From: Mucilaginibacter gotjawali
GTDB taxonomy: Bacteria; Bacteroidota; Bacteroidia; Sphingobacteriales; Sphingobacteriaceae
Length of the DNA: 64,000 nucleotides
Assembly: GCF_002355435.1 (NCBI RefSeq)
Contig: NZ_AP017313.1
Coordinates: 6,138,001 to 6,202,000, forward strand
Direction of reading: 5' to 3'
In this document: positions 25,205-33,239 of the stretch, piece after piece
How the letters are laid out: every line of letters starts with the position of its first letter
How positions within the stretch are numbered: the first letter of the stretch is position 1
Notes under the pieces: generated by a model
The model's database searches: none
What the model was told of the DNA's origin: nothing
The model's input: the letters and a program-made list of their open reading frames with translations, nothing else
Translations under genes and position numbers: made by a program

Positions 25205-25722
25205 AATTAAATTTATATGTTATAGCAAAAGACTAAATATTAATTTATTGGTTTAACGGCTGAAAATTACGAAAATAAAAAAGGAAAGTTCATTAAAGAT
25301 CTTTCCCTGGTAGCCCGCAGGGCGTTTGTAATAACCGGCATAGCCGTTTATCCTGAAAAGATTAAAAATAATCAACAGTAAAGGCGCGTTGGTGTTTGAA
25401 ACCCTGGCTATGACAAAATCCCGCAATTATTTAATTTGCAGGCTTTTGCTGTGTTTTGTCGTCAAAATTGCGGAGAGACGGGGACTCCAATCGAACACCT
25501 TATACCATTTTTGACCTTTTTCGATGGTTTAAAATAGTTCCAAATCAATGTTACAAAGTCCGAATATTGCCAACACGACGCACCAAGCAAAACCGACTTT
25601 TTCATCAATTGAAAGAATCTCCAAAGCTAATCAAATCAGCAAGATAAAAGCTACAACTTGACTCTTCACCATTTTTTGGTAAACTACTTTAATACCTTTG
25701 ACACATTAATAAAGGACAAAAA
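25205..25722. other. gap of 518 bases with a tRNA 3'-end remnant
   Basis: Minus-strand reading at about 25488-25470 gives GAGTCCCCGTCTCTCCGCA, the exact form of a tRNA T-arm end, acceptor 3' half, discriminator and CA; the preceding TTCGA is present but misplaced and no body of a tRNA exists. It looks like an integration scar. A short frame over it (25456-25647) is a by-product. Rest of the gap: a small palindrome near 25334-25350 and nothing else. Confidence 0.45.
25693..25700 (+). promoter_or_regulatory. -7 box TACCTTTG before the AraC gene
   Basis: Exact TAnnTTTG, 22 bases before the ATG at 25723; AAAGGA lies between and could act as a ribosome binding site. Confidence 0.4.
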
Positions 25723-26109
25723 ATGATAGATAGTATCCCTGATGCTTATATTTCCCGGAAAGCTGAGATTTTGGCCCAATTCAAGCAGATCTTAGACAGC
25801 CATCTTGATGACTTCATTGCTGGACGAATAGAAAAAATGTACGAACTAAAACAGATTGCCTCTATCATCGGCCTGCATCCTGTTCATCTGAGTAAAGTTA
25901 TCAAACTAGAAACGGGTCATCATGCCTGCTACTTTTACGAGCAACGGATCTTATTGGAAGCAAAAAAACTTTTAGCTGATAAGACTTTAGCTATCGGGGC
26001 GATCGCTCACAGGCTAGATTATGACATTTCAAATTTTACCAAATTCTTTAAAAGATTCATGGGGATAACACCAACATTATACAGGAAAACATTAGAAACT
26101 ACGATTTAA
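25723..26109 (+). CDS. AraC-type helix-turn-helix regulator, DNA-binding domain only
   Basis: 128 residues. The AraC/XylS double HTH spans about 30-125: KQIASIIGLHPVHLSKVIK forms the first HTH and IGAIAHRLDYDISNFTKFFK the second, ending with the usual GITPTLYRK. It lacks a ligand-binding domain. It is followed after 9 bases by an aldo/keto reductase gene, its likely target and partner. The pair looks AT-richer than neighbours and sits between a tRNA scar and tRNA-Ser. Confidence 0.8.
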   Translation: MIDSIPDAYISRKAEILAQFKQILDSHLDDFIAGRIEKMYELKQIASIIGLHPVHLSKVIKLETGHHACYFYEQRILLEAKKLLADKTLAIGAIAHRLDYDISNFTKFFKRFMGITPTLYRKTLETTI

Positions 26110-26118
26110 ATTAAAAAA

Positions 26119-26994
26119 ATGAGAAACGAAGAAATTATTATTGGAGCGGACACGACAAGTCCGCTAGCCGCTCGTAGACCAGGTTATGGAACTATGCGTT
26201 TGACTGGTGAAGGTTTCTATGGAGAACCACAAGATCGCGATGGCGCCATTGCACTTTTGAGAAAAGCCGTAGAACTTGGTGTTAACTTTTTCGACACCGC
26301 AGATTTTTACGGGCCGGGGGTAACCAATAGATTATTAGCAGAGGCCTTATATCCATATCCTGCTGACCTTATTATTGCTACAAAGGTTGGAGCAAAACGG
26401 GGAACTGACAAAAGCTGGCTGCCTTACGGCGAGCCTGAGGAATTGAGAACGAGTGTCGAAAACAACCTAAAACAACTAAAAATAGAACAACTACCTTTAG
26501 TGCATTATGGTAAAGCAGCGACTAGTCCGGGAGACTATGAAGAAGGCTTAGCAACCATGATGGCGTTGCAAAAAGAGGGTAAAATACTGCATTTAGGACT
26601 CAGTAACGCAACCATTGATCAGTTTAATACCGCGATCAAAATGGGTAAAGTTGCCAGTGTAGAGAATATGTATAGTTATACGCAGCGGGTTACTGATCAG
26701 GCGAGTCCTTACGGATTTCAGGGTGGTGAGCTGCTGCCTTTGTGCGAGGAACATCAGATTCCCTTTATTCCTTTCTTTTCACTACAAACGTCATTACCAA
26801 CCGGGCAGGACAAGATGAAAGAGTTAGCAGATACAAAAGGTGTTACGATTGCGCAACTCAACATCGCGTGGCTGCTTCAACAGTCTGCGTGGATATTACC
26901 AATTCCCGGCACTACATCCATCGGGCATCTGAAAGAAAACATAAAGGCATCTGACATTTCGCTTTCAAAAGAGGAATTGGAGTTTTTAGGTTGA
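26119..26994 (+). CDS. aldo/keto reductase
   Basis: 291 residues. NADPH-dependent reductase of the AKR superfamily: tetrad residues Asp and Tyr in FFDTADFYGPG, Lys in IIATKVG and His in LVHYG are present, with the cofactor motif WILPIPGTTSIGHLKENI near the C-terminus. The segment before the catalytic His reads LPLVHYG rather than the common DLYQLH, and the protein ends soon after LEFLG, so it is on the short side. Substrate unknown. Co-transcribed with the AraC regulator. Confidence 0.85.
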   Translation: MRNEEIIIGADTTSPLAARRPGYGTMRLTGEGFYGEPQDRDGAIALLRKAVELGVNFFDTADFYGPGVTNRLLAEALYPYPADLIIATKVGAKRGTDKSWLPYGEPEELRTSVENNLKQLKIEQLPLVHYGKAATSPGDYEEGLATMMALQKEGKILHLGLSNATIDQFNTAIKMGKVASVENMYSYTQRVTDQASPYGFQGGELLPLCEEHQIPFIPFFSLQTSLPTGQDKMKELADTKGVTIAQLNIAWLLQQSAWILPIPGTTSIGHLKENIKASDISLSKEELEFLG

Positions 26995-27085
26995 CGTAGT
27001 GAACTAATCAAGGCTATCTTCGTCGGTAGTTTCCAAGCCTCCGTGGTATTTGTTGATAATCTTCGGACTACCAAACGAAAAAAGA

Positions 27086-27121
27086 GGCTGTTTGAAAGTA
27101 ATATTTCAGACAGCTTTTTTA
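27086..27121 (+). terminator. rho-independent terminator after aldo/keto reductase
   Basis: Stem of GGCTGTTTGAAA with ATTTCAGACAGCT (imperfect), then TTTTTT. Confidence 0.75.
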
Positions 27122-27420
27122 TTATTGAAATGAACTTTGTTAGTTAATTGTTTTGTCTTCTGCTTTATAATATTCCTTCAATAATTAGCTTCGCAATAAG
27201 ATAGAGTAAAACTTTTGCTATTTCCACCTCATTTTGGGCATGGAAAAGCATTGATTTTTAGATCTAAATTTTCTTGGTTTTTTACGTTGTGATTTCCCTG
27301 CCATAAAACTGATTTACCGTAAAAGAGAAAGGGATTCGAATACACAAAACACCAAAAATAGCTCATTTTCAGCTAATTGTACTGATGCTTGTTTAAACTA
27401 TTAATGAAAGGTAATAACTC

Positions 27421-27464
27421 AAAAGAAAATAGCCTGCTAAAAATCAATGATTTAGCAGCTATTT
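27421..27464 (-). terminator. rho-independent terminator of tRNA-Ser
   Basis: On the minus strand AATAGCTGCTAAA pairs with TTTTAGCAGGCTATT, followed by TTCTTTT. It starts about 12 bases after the tRNA 3' end. Confidence 0.75.
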
Positions 27465-27475
27465 GTATCATAATG

Positions 27476-27562
27476 CGGAGAGGGAGGGATTCGAACCCCC
27501 GGTACCTTTGACAGTACACCTGATTTCGAATCAGGCACATTGAACCGCTCTGACACCTCTCC
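27476..27562 (-). tRNA. tRNA-Ser (anticodon CGA)
   Basis: 87 bases on the minus strand. Acceptor arms GGAGAGG and CCTCTCC, discriminator G with CA following. Anticodon stem CCTGA/TCAGG closes the loop TTCGAAA, anticodon CGA. A long variable arm (class II) precedes the T arm GGGGGTTCGAATCCCTC. Confidence 0.95.
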
Positions 27563-27688
27563 ATTGGATGTTGGGTAATTGGGGCTGCAAATATATCAAG
27601 TCTTTCAACAAAAAAATCATAGTTTATCATCATTTGACAAAACTGTTTAAAACCGTACGGCATTTTTTACTAATCTTGAACAATAGAA

Positions 27689-28060
27689 ATGAATAAAAAA
27701 ATAAAAACCATTTTAAAGGAAGATGCAAGGGTAAAAGTGAGCGGCAGTTTATGGCTGGAATCGGACGGGAAGCATTTTTTCGGCCCCGGGCCTGTGGAGT
27801 TGCTCGAACGGATCGCCGAAACAGGCTCCATCAGCGAAGCCGCAAAACAAATGCAAATGTCATACAAAAAAGCATGGGAGCTGGTAAACGCGCTAAACTC
27901 CCAAACACAAAACCCGGTTGTAATCCCCCGCACCGGCGGCGAAAAGGGAGGCGGCTCAACCATCACTGAAGAAGCAAAAGTTTTAATTGAATATCATCGG
28001 GAGCTGCGAAAAAGGTTCGCAGCCTTTTTGGAAGATGAAACCCAAAGACTAAAAGGCTGA
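27689..28060 (+). CDS. ModE-like winged-helix regulator, DNA-binding domain only
   Basis: 123 residues matching the N-terminal domain of the molybdate regulator ModE: GPVELLERIAETGSISEAAK then MQMSYKKAWELVNALN (winged HTH) and the wing PRTGGEKGGGSTITEEAK. The TOBE/Mop molybdate-binding domains of E. coli ModE are missing, so ligand sensing is unclear. No molybdate transporter or cofactor genes are nearby, but a near-consensus ModE site lies 16 bases past the stop codon, in front of the next gene. This strengthens the family call. Confidence 0.8.
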   Translation: MNKKIKTILKEDARVKVSGSLWLESDGKHFFGPGPVELLERIAETGSISEAAKQMQMSYKKAWELVNALNSQTQNPVVIPRTGGEKGGGSTITEEAKVLIEYHRELRKRFAAFLEDETQRLKG

Positions 28061-28076
28061 CCTGTTTTTTTTAAAC

Positions 28077-28104
28077 ATCGTTATATATTTAAAAATATAA
28101 CGAT
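28077..28104. promoter_or_regulatory. ModE-box palindrome overlapping the promoter of the next gene
   Basis: ATCGTTATAT and ATATAACGAT, perfect 10-base arms around 8 bases. This closely matches the ModE operator as I know it (ATCGnTATATA, six-base spacer, TATATAACGAT). A -7-like GATATTTG at 28102-28109 overlaps the right arm, so binding would block transcription of the gene at 28153. Confidence 0.6.
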
Positions 28105-28152
28105 ATTTGACTTAAAGCACAACCTTAAAGCCTATTTTAATTTTAAACTTTT

Positions 28153-28749
28153 ATGGCCACATTCATACCTTCAAAGAAAACTTATGCATTTAATTTCAAA
28201 TTCCTTTTCCTCTTTTTTTTACTCGCTGCGTGTTCGTGCAAACTGTTGGCCCAGGCCCAACTGCCCGATTCTGCAATTAACCAGGCTAAAATAACGGCCC
28301 AAACAGGTGTAAAGCCGTCTTACCCAAAAGTGGTTGGCTACCTCAGCTTTATTTTCCCGCTGGTTACTGTATCAACTTCTACCACGCATAACTTCAATGG
28401 CACTACAAGTGTCGGTTTTCCTGTCGGAATTAACGTTCTTTATAGCGATAAATTCGGCTTCAGTTATGAAATTACGCCTACTATAAAAGCGGGCGGCGGC
28501 ACCAGTAAAACCAGCAATATTTTGTTCGATCCAGGTACTATGTTTCGCTTTCAACATGGGTTTACTATTATTACCCGCCTGGCTTTTGAGACGCAGGGCC
28601 GGTATGGATTTACCCCGGTATTTAACCAGGTTTACCTGCGTTCAAAAGATGTAAATTACTTTGTTGCGCTTTCAACACCGGTAAGGTTTGGCAACAGCCT
28701 TGCTGCTTCGGTTGGCCTAAACCTGCAGATAGGTTTCATTTTTAACTAA
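28153..28749 (+). CDS. secreted beta-rich envelope protein, putatively ModE-controlled
   Basis: 198 residues with a signal peptide (hydrophobic 14-31, then LLAQAQ). The rest alternates short amphipathic beta strands and ends NLQIGFIFN with a terminal aromatic/Asn pattern, as in small outer-membrane barrels. Family not recognised. The ModE-type palindrome 49 bases upstream suggests control by molybdate status; a role in oxyanion passage through the outer membrane is speculation. Confidence 0.6.
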   Translation: MATFIPSKKTYAFNFKFLFLFFLLAACSCKLLAQAQLPDSAINQAKITAQTGVKPSYPKVVGYLSFIFPLVTVSTSTTHNFNGTTSVGFPVGINVLYSDKFGFSYEITPTIKAGGGTSKTSNILFDPGTMFRFQHGFTIITRLAFETQGRYGFTPVFNQVYLRSKDVNYFVALSTPVRFGNSLAASVGLNLQIGFIFN

Positions 28750-28884
28750 TGTATTTTATTGGTCATTTAAAAAATGATTAGTATAAATAACAACCAAAAA
28801 CTGACGAGGATCACTTTTTACGCTGATAGTTATCAATAGAATTTTATTGGAAATCCGGGAATTTTGGATATTATTTTAACGACC

Positions 28885-29286
28885 ATGACAACAGCAATTG
28901 AAGACGGCGAATTGAATACCGAGCTGCAGGAACTTTACCTGGAAGCAAAACAATGGATAGCAGACCTTGATTTTTTAGACAGCGAACTAGCTTTTTTAAA
29001 TAAGTTGACCGCCAACATGGCTGCAAAGGCCGAAAAAAAGGGAGAAATTGAAAAGCTTACCGGCATCGAAAAAACCTATCTCAGTTTAAAAGAGGAAATG
29101 AACGCTTACCTGCGCCAACTGGAACCGCTGATTACGCAAAAGAAAGAAGACTTTGACCTGGGCCTTATTGAAACTTATACACATTTAAAGTGGAGGCTCG
29201 ATGAGGTGTTGCATAGTTGTCAAACTGTAAAAAATTCGGTATTTGACCACAGCAAACACGGTTTAGCTGAAGGAAACGCCTCTTAA
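28885..29286 (+). CDS. hypothetical helical protein
   Basis: 133 residues from the ATG at 28885. Highly charged and almost wholly helical (EKKGEIEKLTGIEKTYLSLK), compatible with a coiled coil; no signal peptide or domain recognised. It lies 44 bases before pta on the same strand and may share its transcript. Confidence 0.6.
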   Translation: MTTAIEDGELNTELQELYLEAKQWIADLDFLDSELAFLNKLTANMAAKAEKKGEIEKLTGIEKTYLSLKEEMNAYLRQLEPLITQKKEDFDLGLIETYTHLKWRLDEVLHSCQTVKNSVFDHSKHGLAEGNAS

Positions 29287-29330
29287 AAGAATTTTTAACC
29301 CGATATTTACACAAAATCTTTTTAAAAAAA

Positions 29331-31450
29331 ATGGCTAAAACTATTTTTATAGCTTCTGCCGAGCCCGGCAGTGGAAAGTCCGTAGTTACTATTGGGCTGG
29401 TGAATATGCTCCTGTGCAAAACTCAAAAAATAGGTTTCTTTAAACCGGTGATCAACTTTGATCCGAAGGAAAAAAAGATACACACATCCAAACGATACTT
29501 GAATATTTTAAACTGCCTATAAAGTACGAAGATGCATACGCTTTTACCAGGCAGGAAGCACTTGAATATATTGAGCGGGAGAGCCGGGGAGAGATGATTG
29601 ATACGATCATCAACAAGTTTAAAAAAATTGAAGAAAGCTATGATTTCACAGTTTTGGAGGGTAGCGATTTTACCAGCGAAGGCGTAGCCTTTGAGTTTGA
29701 ACTTAATGTGCTGATCGCTAAAAACCTTGGTAGCCCGGCATTACTGGTGGTTTCAGGCGAAAATAAAACCACTGCGCAAATAACAAACGAAAGTTTAAAT
29801 TTCTTTCATAATTTTAAGGATCATGAAGTACAGGTTTTAGGTGTTATTGTTAACAAGGCCCAACTGGGCCAGGTGGATAGTATTAAAGAAGTGCTTTCTG
29901 CGCAATTACCTGAAGATACTATTATTTCCGTGATCACTTGCGCACCCGGCCTTCAAAACCCAACCATTAAAGATATCTGTGAAAGTCTGCATGGTAAACT
30001 TCTTTTTGGTGGCGATTATTTGAGTAACCGTGTGGACAACTTCGTGACGGGAGCAATGCAATTGCCTAACTTTTTAAGTTTTATTAAAGAAAATGTGCTG
30101 ATTGTAACACCCGGCGACCGGGGCGATATTATTATAGGCTCATTACAGGCCAACCTGTCATCAAGTTATCCAAAAGTTGCAGGCATTGTGTTAACCGCGG
30201 GAATTATGCCCGAAGAGCCGGTTATGCGGCTGGTTAAAGGCTTGCATAATATAGTGCCAATTATTTCTGTTGAAATGGGAACCTTCCAGACCAGCGCGGA
30301 AATTGGCGCAATTAAGCCCAGAATAACGCCTGATGACCCTAAAAAAGTGCAGCTTGCCATTGACATGTTCAATAAATATGTTGACGTAACCGCATTGGAT
30401 AAAAGTATTATCACCTACAAATCTGATGCTATTACCAGTCATATGTTTCAATACCAGTTGGTTAAATGGGCAAAGCGCCAAACCAAAACCATTGTATTGC
30501 CTGAAGGTAATGATGACCGTGTGTTAAAAGCAGCGGCACGCCTGGTGAGCCAGCACGTTGTTCATCTTATTTTATTGGGCAACATTACTGACATCAACGA
30601 TTCGATTAAGCGGCTGGGATTAGTAATAGCTCCCGACAGAACAAAAATTATAGATCCTACGGTTTCTGAAAAACTGGAGGATTACGCCAATACCTTGTTC
30701 GAGCTGCGTAAAAGCAAAGGCGTGACCCTTGAAATGGCCCGCGACCTGATGACCGATGTATCGTACTTTGGCACCATGATGGTTTATAAAGGCGAAGCAG
30801 ACGGAATGGTTTCCGGCGCGGTACATACCACCCAGCATACAATAAGGCCCGCCCTTCAGTTCATCAAAACCAAGCCGGGCATCCAAACAGTATCTTCAGT
30901 GTTTTTTATGTGCCTTGAAGACAGGGTTTGTTTGTTTGGCGACTGTGCAGTAAACCCTAATCCTACCGCCGAACAGCTGGCTGAAATTGCCATTTCATCT
31001 GCTGATACGGCGAAACGTTTTGGCATTGAACCCAGGGTGGCGATGCTTTCGTATTCATCAGGAACCTCGGGCGTCGGCGAAGATGTTGACAAGGTGCGTA
31101 ATGCTACCAACATTGTAAGGAGTAAACGCCCGGACATAAAAGTTGAAGGCCCGATACAATACGACGCAGCTGTTGATCCGGTTGTAGGCAAACAAAAAAT
31201 GCCGGATTCAAAAGTAGCCGGGCAGGCAAGTGTATTGATCTTCCCCGATTTGAATACCGGCAACAATACCTATAAAGCCGTGCAACGCGAAACGGGAGCT
31301 TTGGCAATCGGCCCGATGTTGCAGGGATTAAATAAACCAGTTAACGATCTCAGTCGTGGATGCACTGCCGATGATATTTTCAATACCATTGTTATTACCG
31401 CAATCCAGGGCCAGGAAGTTAACCAACCCAAACCAGAATTAGTAGCCTGA
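29331..31450 (+). pseudogene. pta: phosphate acetyltransferase Pta, frame broken by one base
   Basis: Converts acetyl-CoA and phosphate to acetyl phosphate. The reading frame starts MAKTIFIASAEPGSGKS (BioD-like P-loop domain), shifts by -1 at the seven-A run 29470-29476 and continues KDTHIQTILEYF through a DRTGG-like domain to the catalytic PTA domain (KTIVLPEGNDDRVLKAA, SYSSGTSGVGEDVDKV). With one extra A the gene is 706 residues, normal for long Bacteroidota Pta. In the initial frame the protein would stop at 29522. Likely a homopolymer undercall, though A-AAA-AAG is also the classic -1 slippery heptamer. ackA follows after 1 base. Confidence 0.88.
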
Positions 31451-31451
31451 T

Positions 31452-32672
31452 ATGAATATTCTTGTAATCAATAGTGGTAGCAGTTCTATCAAATACCAAC
31501 TGTTTAAAATGCCATCTGTAAAACCGGTATGTTTTGGACTGATCGAACGGATCGGGCTGCCAAACTCAGGTATTGTACACAAAGTTTATACGGATGGCCA
31601 GGAAAAAGTGATCAGCTTAACCCTTGATATACCCAATCATGATGTTGGCATGCACGAAGCTGCAAAACTTTTAACCGAACCGGGAATAGGTGTAATACAA
31701 AACCCTGATGATATTAACGTAGTAGGGCACCGCATCGTTCATGGCGGCGAAACTTTAACAAAAACCACCATTGTTACCGAAGAGGTTAAAGAGGAAATAA
31801 AAAAAATATTTGCCCTGGCTCCTCTGCATAATCCCGGCAGTTACCAGGGCATACAGGTGGCCCAAAAATTATTTGACAAAGCAACCCATATTTGTGTTTT
31901 CGATACCGCTTTCCACCAGACACTGCCCGAGAAAGCTTTCAGGTATGCCATCCCTCAAACTTTCTATCACGACCATGGAATCCGCGTATACGGGTTTCAC
32001 GGTATAAGCCATAAATTCGTAACTGATAAAGCGTTAAATTACCTCAATAACCCTAAGGCAAAACTTATTACCATACACCTGGGTAACGGCTGCAGCATGG
32101 CCGCTGTAAATGCAGGCAGGTGCATTGATACCAGCATGGGGCTTACTCCACTGGAAGGTTTAATTATGGGAACCCGCAGTGGCAGTATAGATCCATCTGT
32201 ATTAATTTATATGATGACGCAACTGGGGTATGATATCAAACAGGTGAGCAGTATCCTGAACAAGGAAAGTGGCATGTTTGGCCTTACCGGTTACAGTGAT
32301 ATGCGTGATATAAAAAGGCTGATTGAAGAAGGTGATCCTAATGCCCTGCTGGCTTTTGAAATGTTTGCCTATCGTATAAAAAAATATATCGGTTCATACA
32401 CCGCGGCACTCAATGGCCTTGATGCAATCGTGTTTACGGCCGGTATTGGTGAAAATGATGTCTTGATCAGGCAAATGATCTGCCAGGAAATGGATGTTTT
32501 CGGCATCCGGATAGATGAACAAAAAAACAGTTTACGAATAAATGACACGCACGAAATAAACGCCGGCAGCTCTCCCGTTAAAATTTTGGTGATCCCTACC
32601 AACGAGGAATTGGAGATTGCAACAGAATGCATGGAGTTATTAAACGAGCAAAAAGCGCTGCAATTTAGTTAA
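31452..32672 (+). CDS. ackA: acetate kinase
   Basis: 406 residues. Makes acetate and ATP from acetyl phosphate and ADP. Signatures: NILVINSGSSSIKYQLF at the N-terminus, ICVFDTAFHQTLP, IHLGNGCSMAAV and TAGIGENDVLIRQMI. Only one base separates it from the pta stop, so the pair forms the acetate overflow/ATP-yielding operon. Complete and undamaged. Confidence 0.96.
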   Translation: MNILVINSGSSSIKYQLFKMPSVKPVCFGLIERIGLPNSGIVHKVYTDGQEKVISLTLDIPNHDVGMHEAAKLLTEPGIGVIQNPDDINVVGHRIVHGGETLTKTTIVTEEVKEEIKKIFALAPLHNPGSYQGIQVAQKLFDKATHICVFDTAFHQTLPEKAFRYAIPQTFYHDHGIRVYGFHGISHKFVTDKALNYLNNPKAKLITIHLGNGCSMAAVNAGRCIDTSMGLTPLEGLIMGTRSGSIDPSVLIYMMTQLGYDIKQVSSILNKESGMFGLTGYSDMRDIKRLIEEGDPNALLAFEMFAYRIKKYIGSYTAALNGLDAIVFTAGIGENDVLIRQMICQEMDVFGIRIDEQKNSLRINDTHEINAGSSPVKILVIPTNEELEIATECMELLNEQKALQFS

Positions 32673-32674
32673 TA

Positions 32675-33097
32675 CTATACTTCCAGGTCATTGATGTCGT
32701 CAAGCATAAAACAATACTCATGGCGTTTCATGCCAATTTTTGGATAATAATTTACGGCAGCCGGAGCCGAAAGCAGGATTAATTTTGCTTGTATGCTATG
32801 CTTTTTTGTTTCCCGGATTAACCGCACCCCTATACCTTGTTTTTGGAGCGAACTGTCAACCGCCAGGTCGGACAGGTAAGTACAATACACAAAATCAGTT
32901 ATCGAACGGGCAACGCCGACGAGTAAGCCATTTTGCCGCGCGGTTATAATTAAATTGGCATTCCGGCACATTAGTTTTATCCTTTCAGGGTCGTCAACCG
33001 GGCGGCGTTCGGCCAGTGTGCTTCTTCTCAATACATCAATAAATTCATCAGGATTTAGTGCAGATTCCCTTGCATAAATAATTTTACTATCAGCCAT
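32675..33097 (-). CDS. GNAT family N-acetyltransferase
   Basis: 140 residues from the ATG at 33097 (MADSKIIYARES); an upstream in-frame ATG at 33172 adds an atypical leader and is less likely. Acetyl-CoA-binding motif A is seen as YLSDLAVDSSLQKQGIGVRL and the C-terminal PAAVNYYPKIGMKRHEY is typical of small-molecule GNATs. It is convergent with ackA, separated by 2 bases. Substrate unknown. Confidence 0.82.
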   Translation of the reverse strand: MADSKIIYARESALNPDEFIDVLRRSTLAERRPVDDPERIKLMCRNANLIITARQNGLLVGVARSITDFVYCTYLSDLAVDSSLQKQGIGVRLIRETKKHSIQAKLILLSAPAAVNYYPKIGMKRHEYCFMLDDINDLEV

Positions 33098-33239
33098 TGC
33101 TTCGTTATTTTTTCGATGTGTAATATTACAATTATTGCCCGTGCTGCCCAAGCAGTAAATACCATTTTGCAAGCCGCTTTATTAATAATTTTAACTAAAT
33201 TGTGGCTTCCAATTATTCCGTTACTACAATTTATTGCGT

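Larger units (their letters stand above)
26995..27475. other. 481-base gap without a gene
   Basis: AT-rich. It holds the aldo/keto reductase terminator (27086-27121) and, at its right end, the tRNA-Ser terminator (27421-27464). No convincing coding frame or further RNA gene between them. Confidence 0.6.

Noticed and set aside
25456-25647. 63-codon frame starting with KLRRDGDSN-like sequence
   Set aside because: It translates a tRNA 3'-end remnant and has no domain; such frames are a well-known by-product of tRNA-like sequence.
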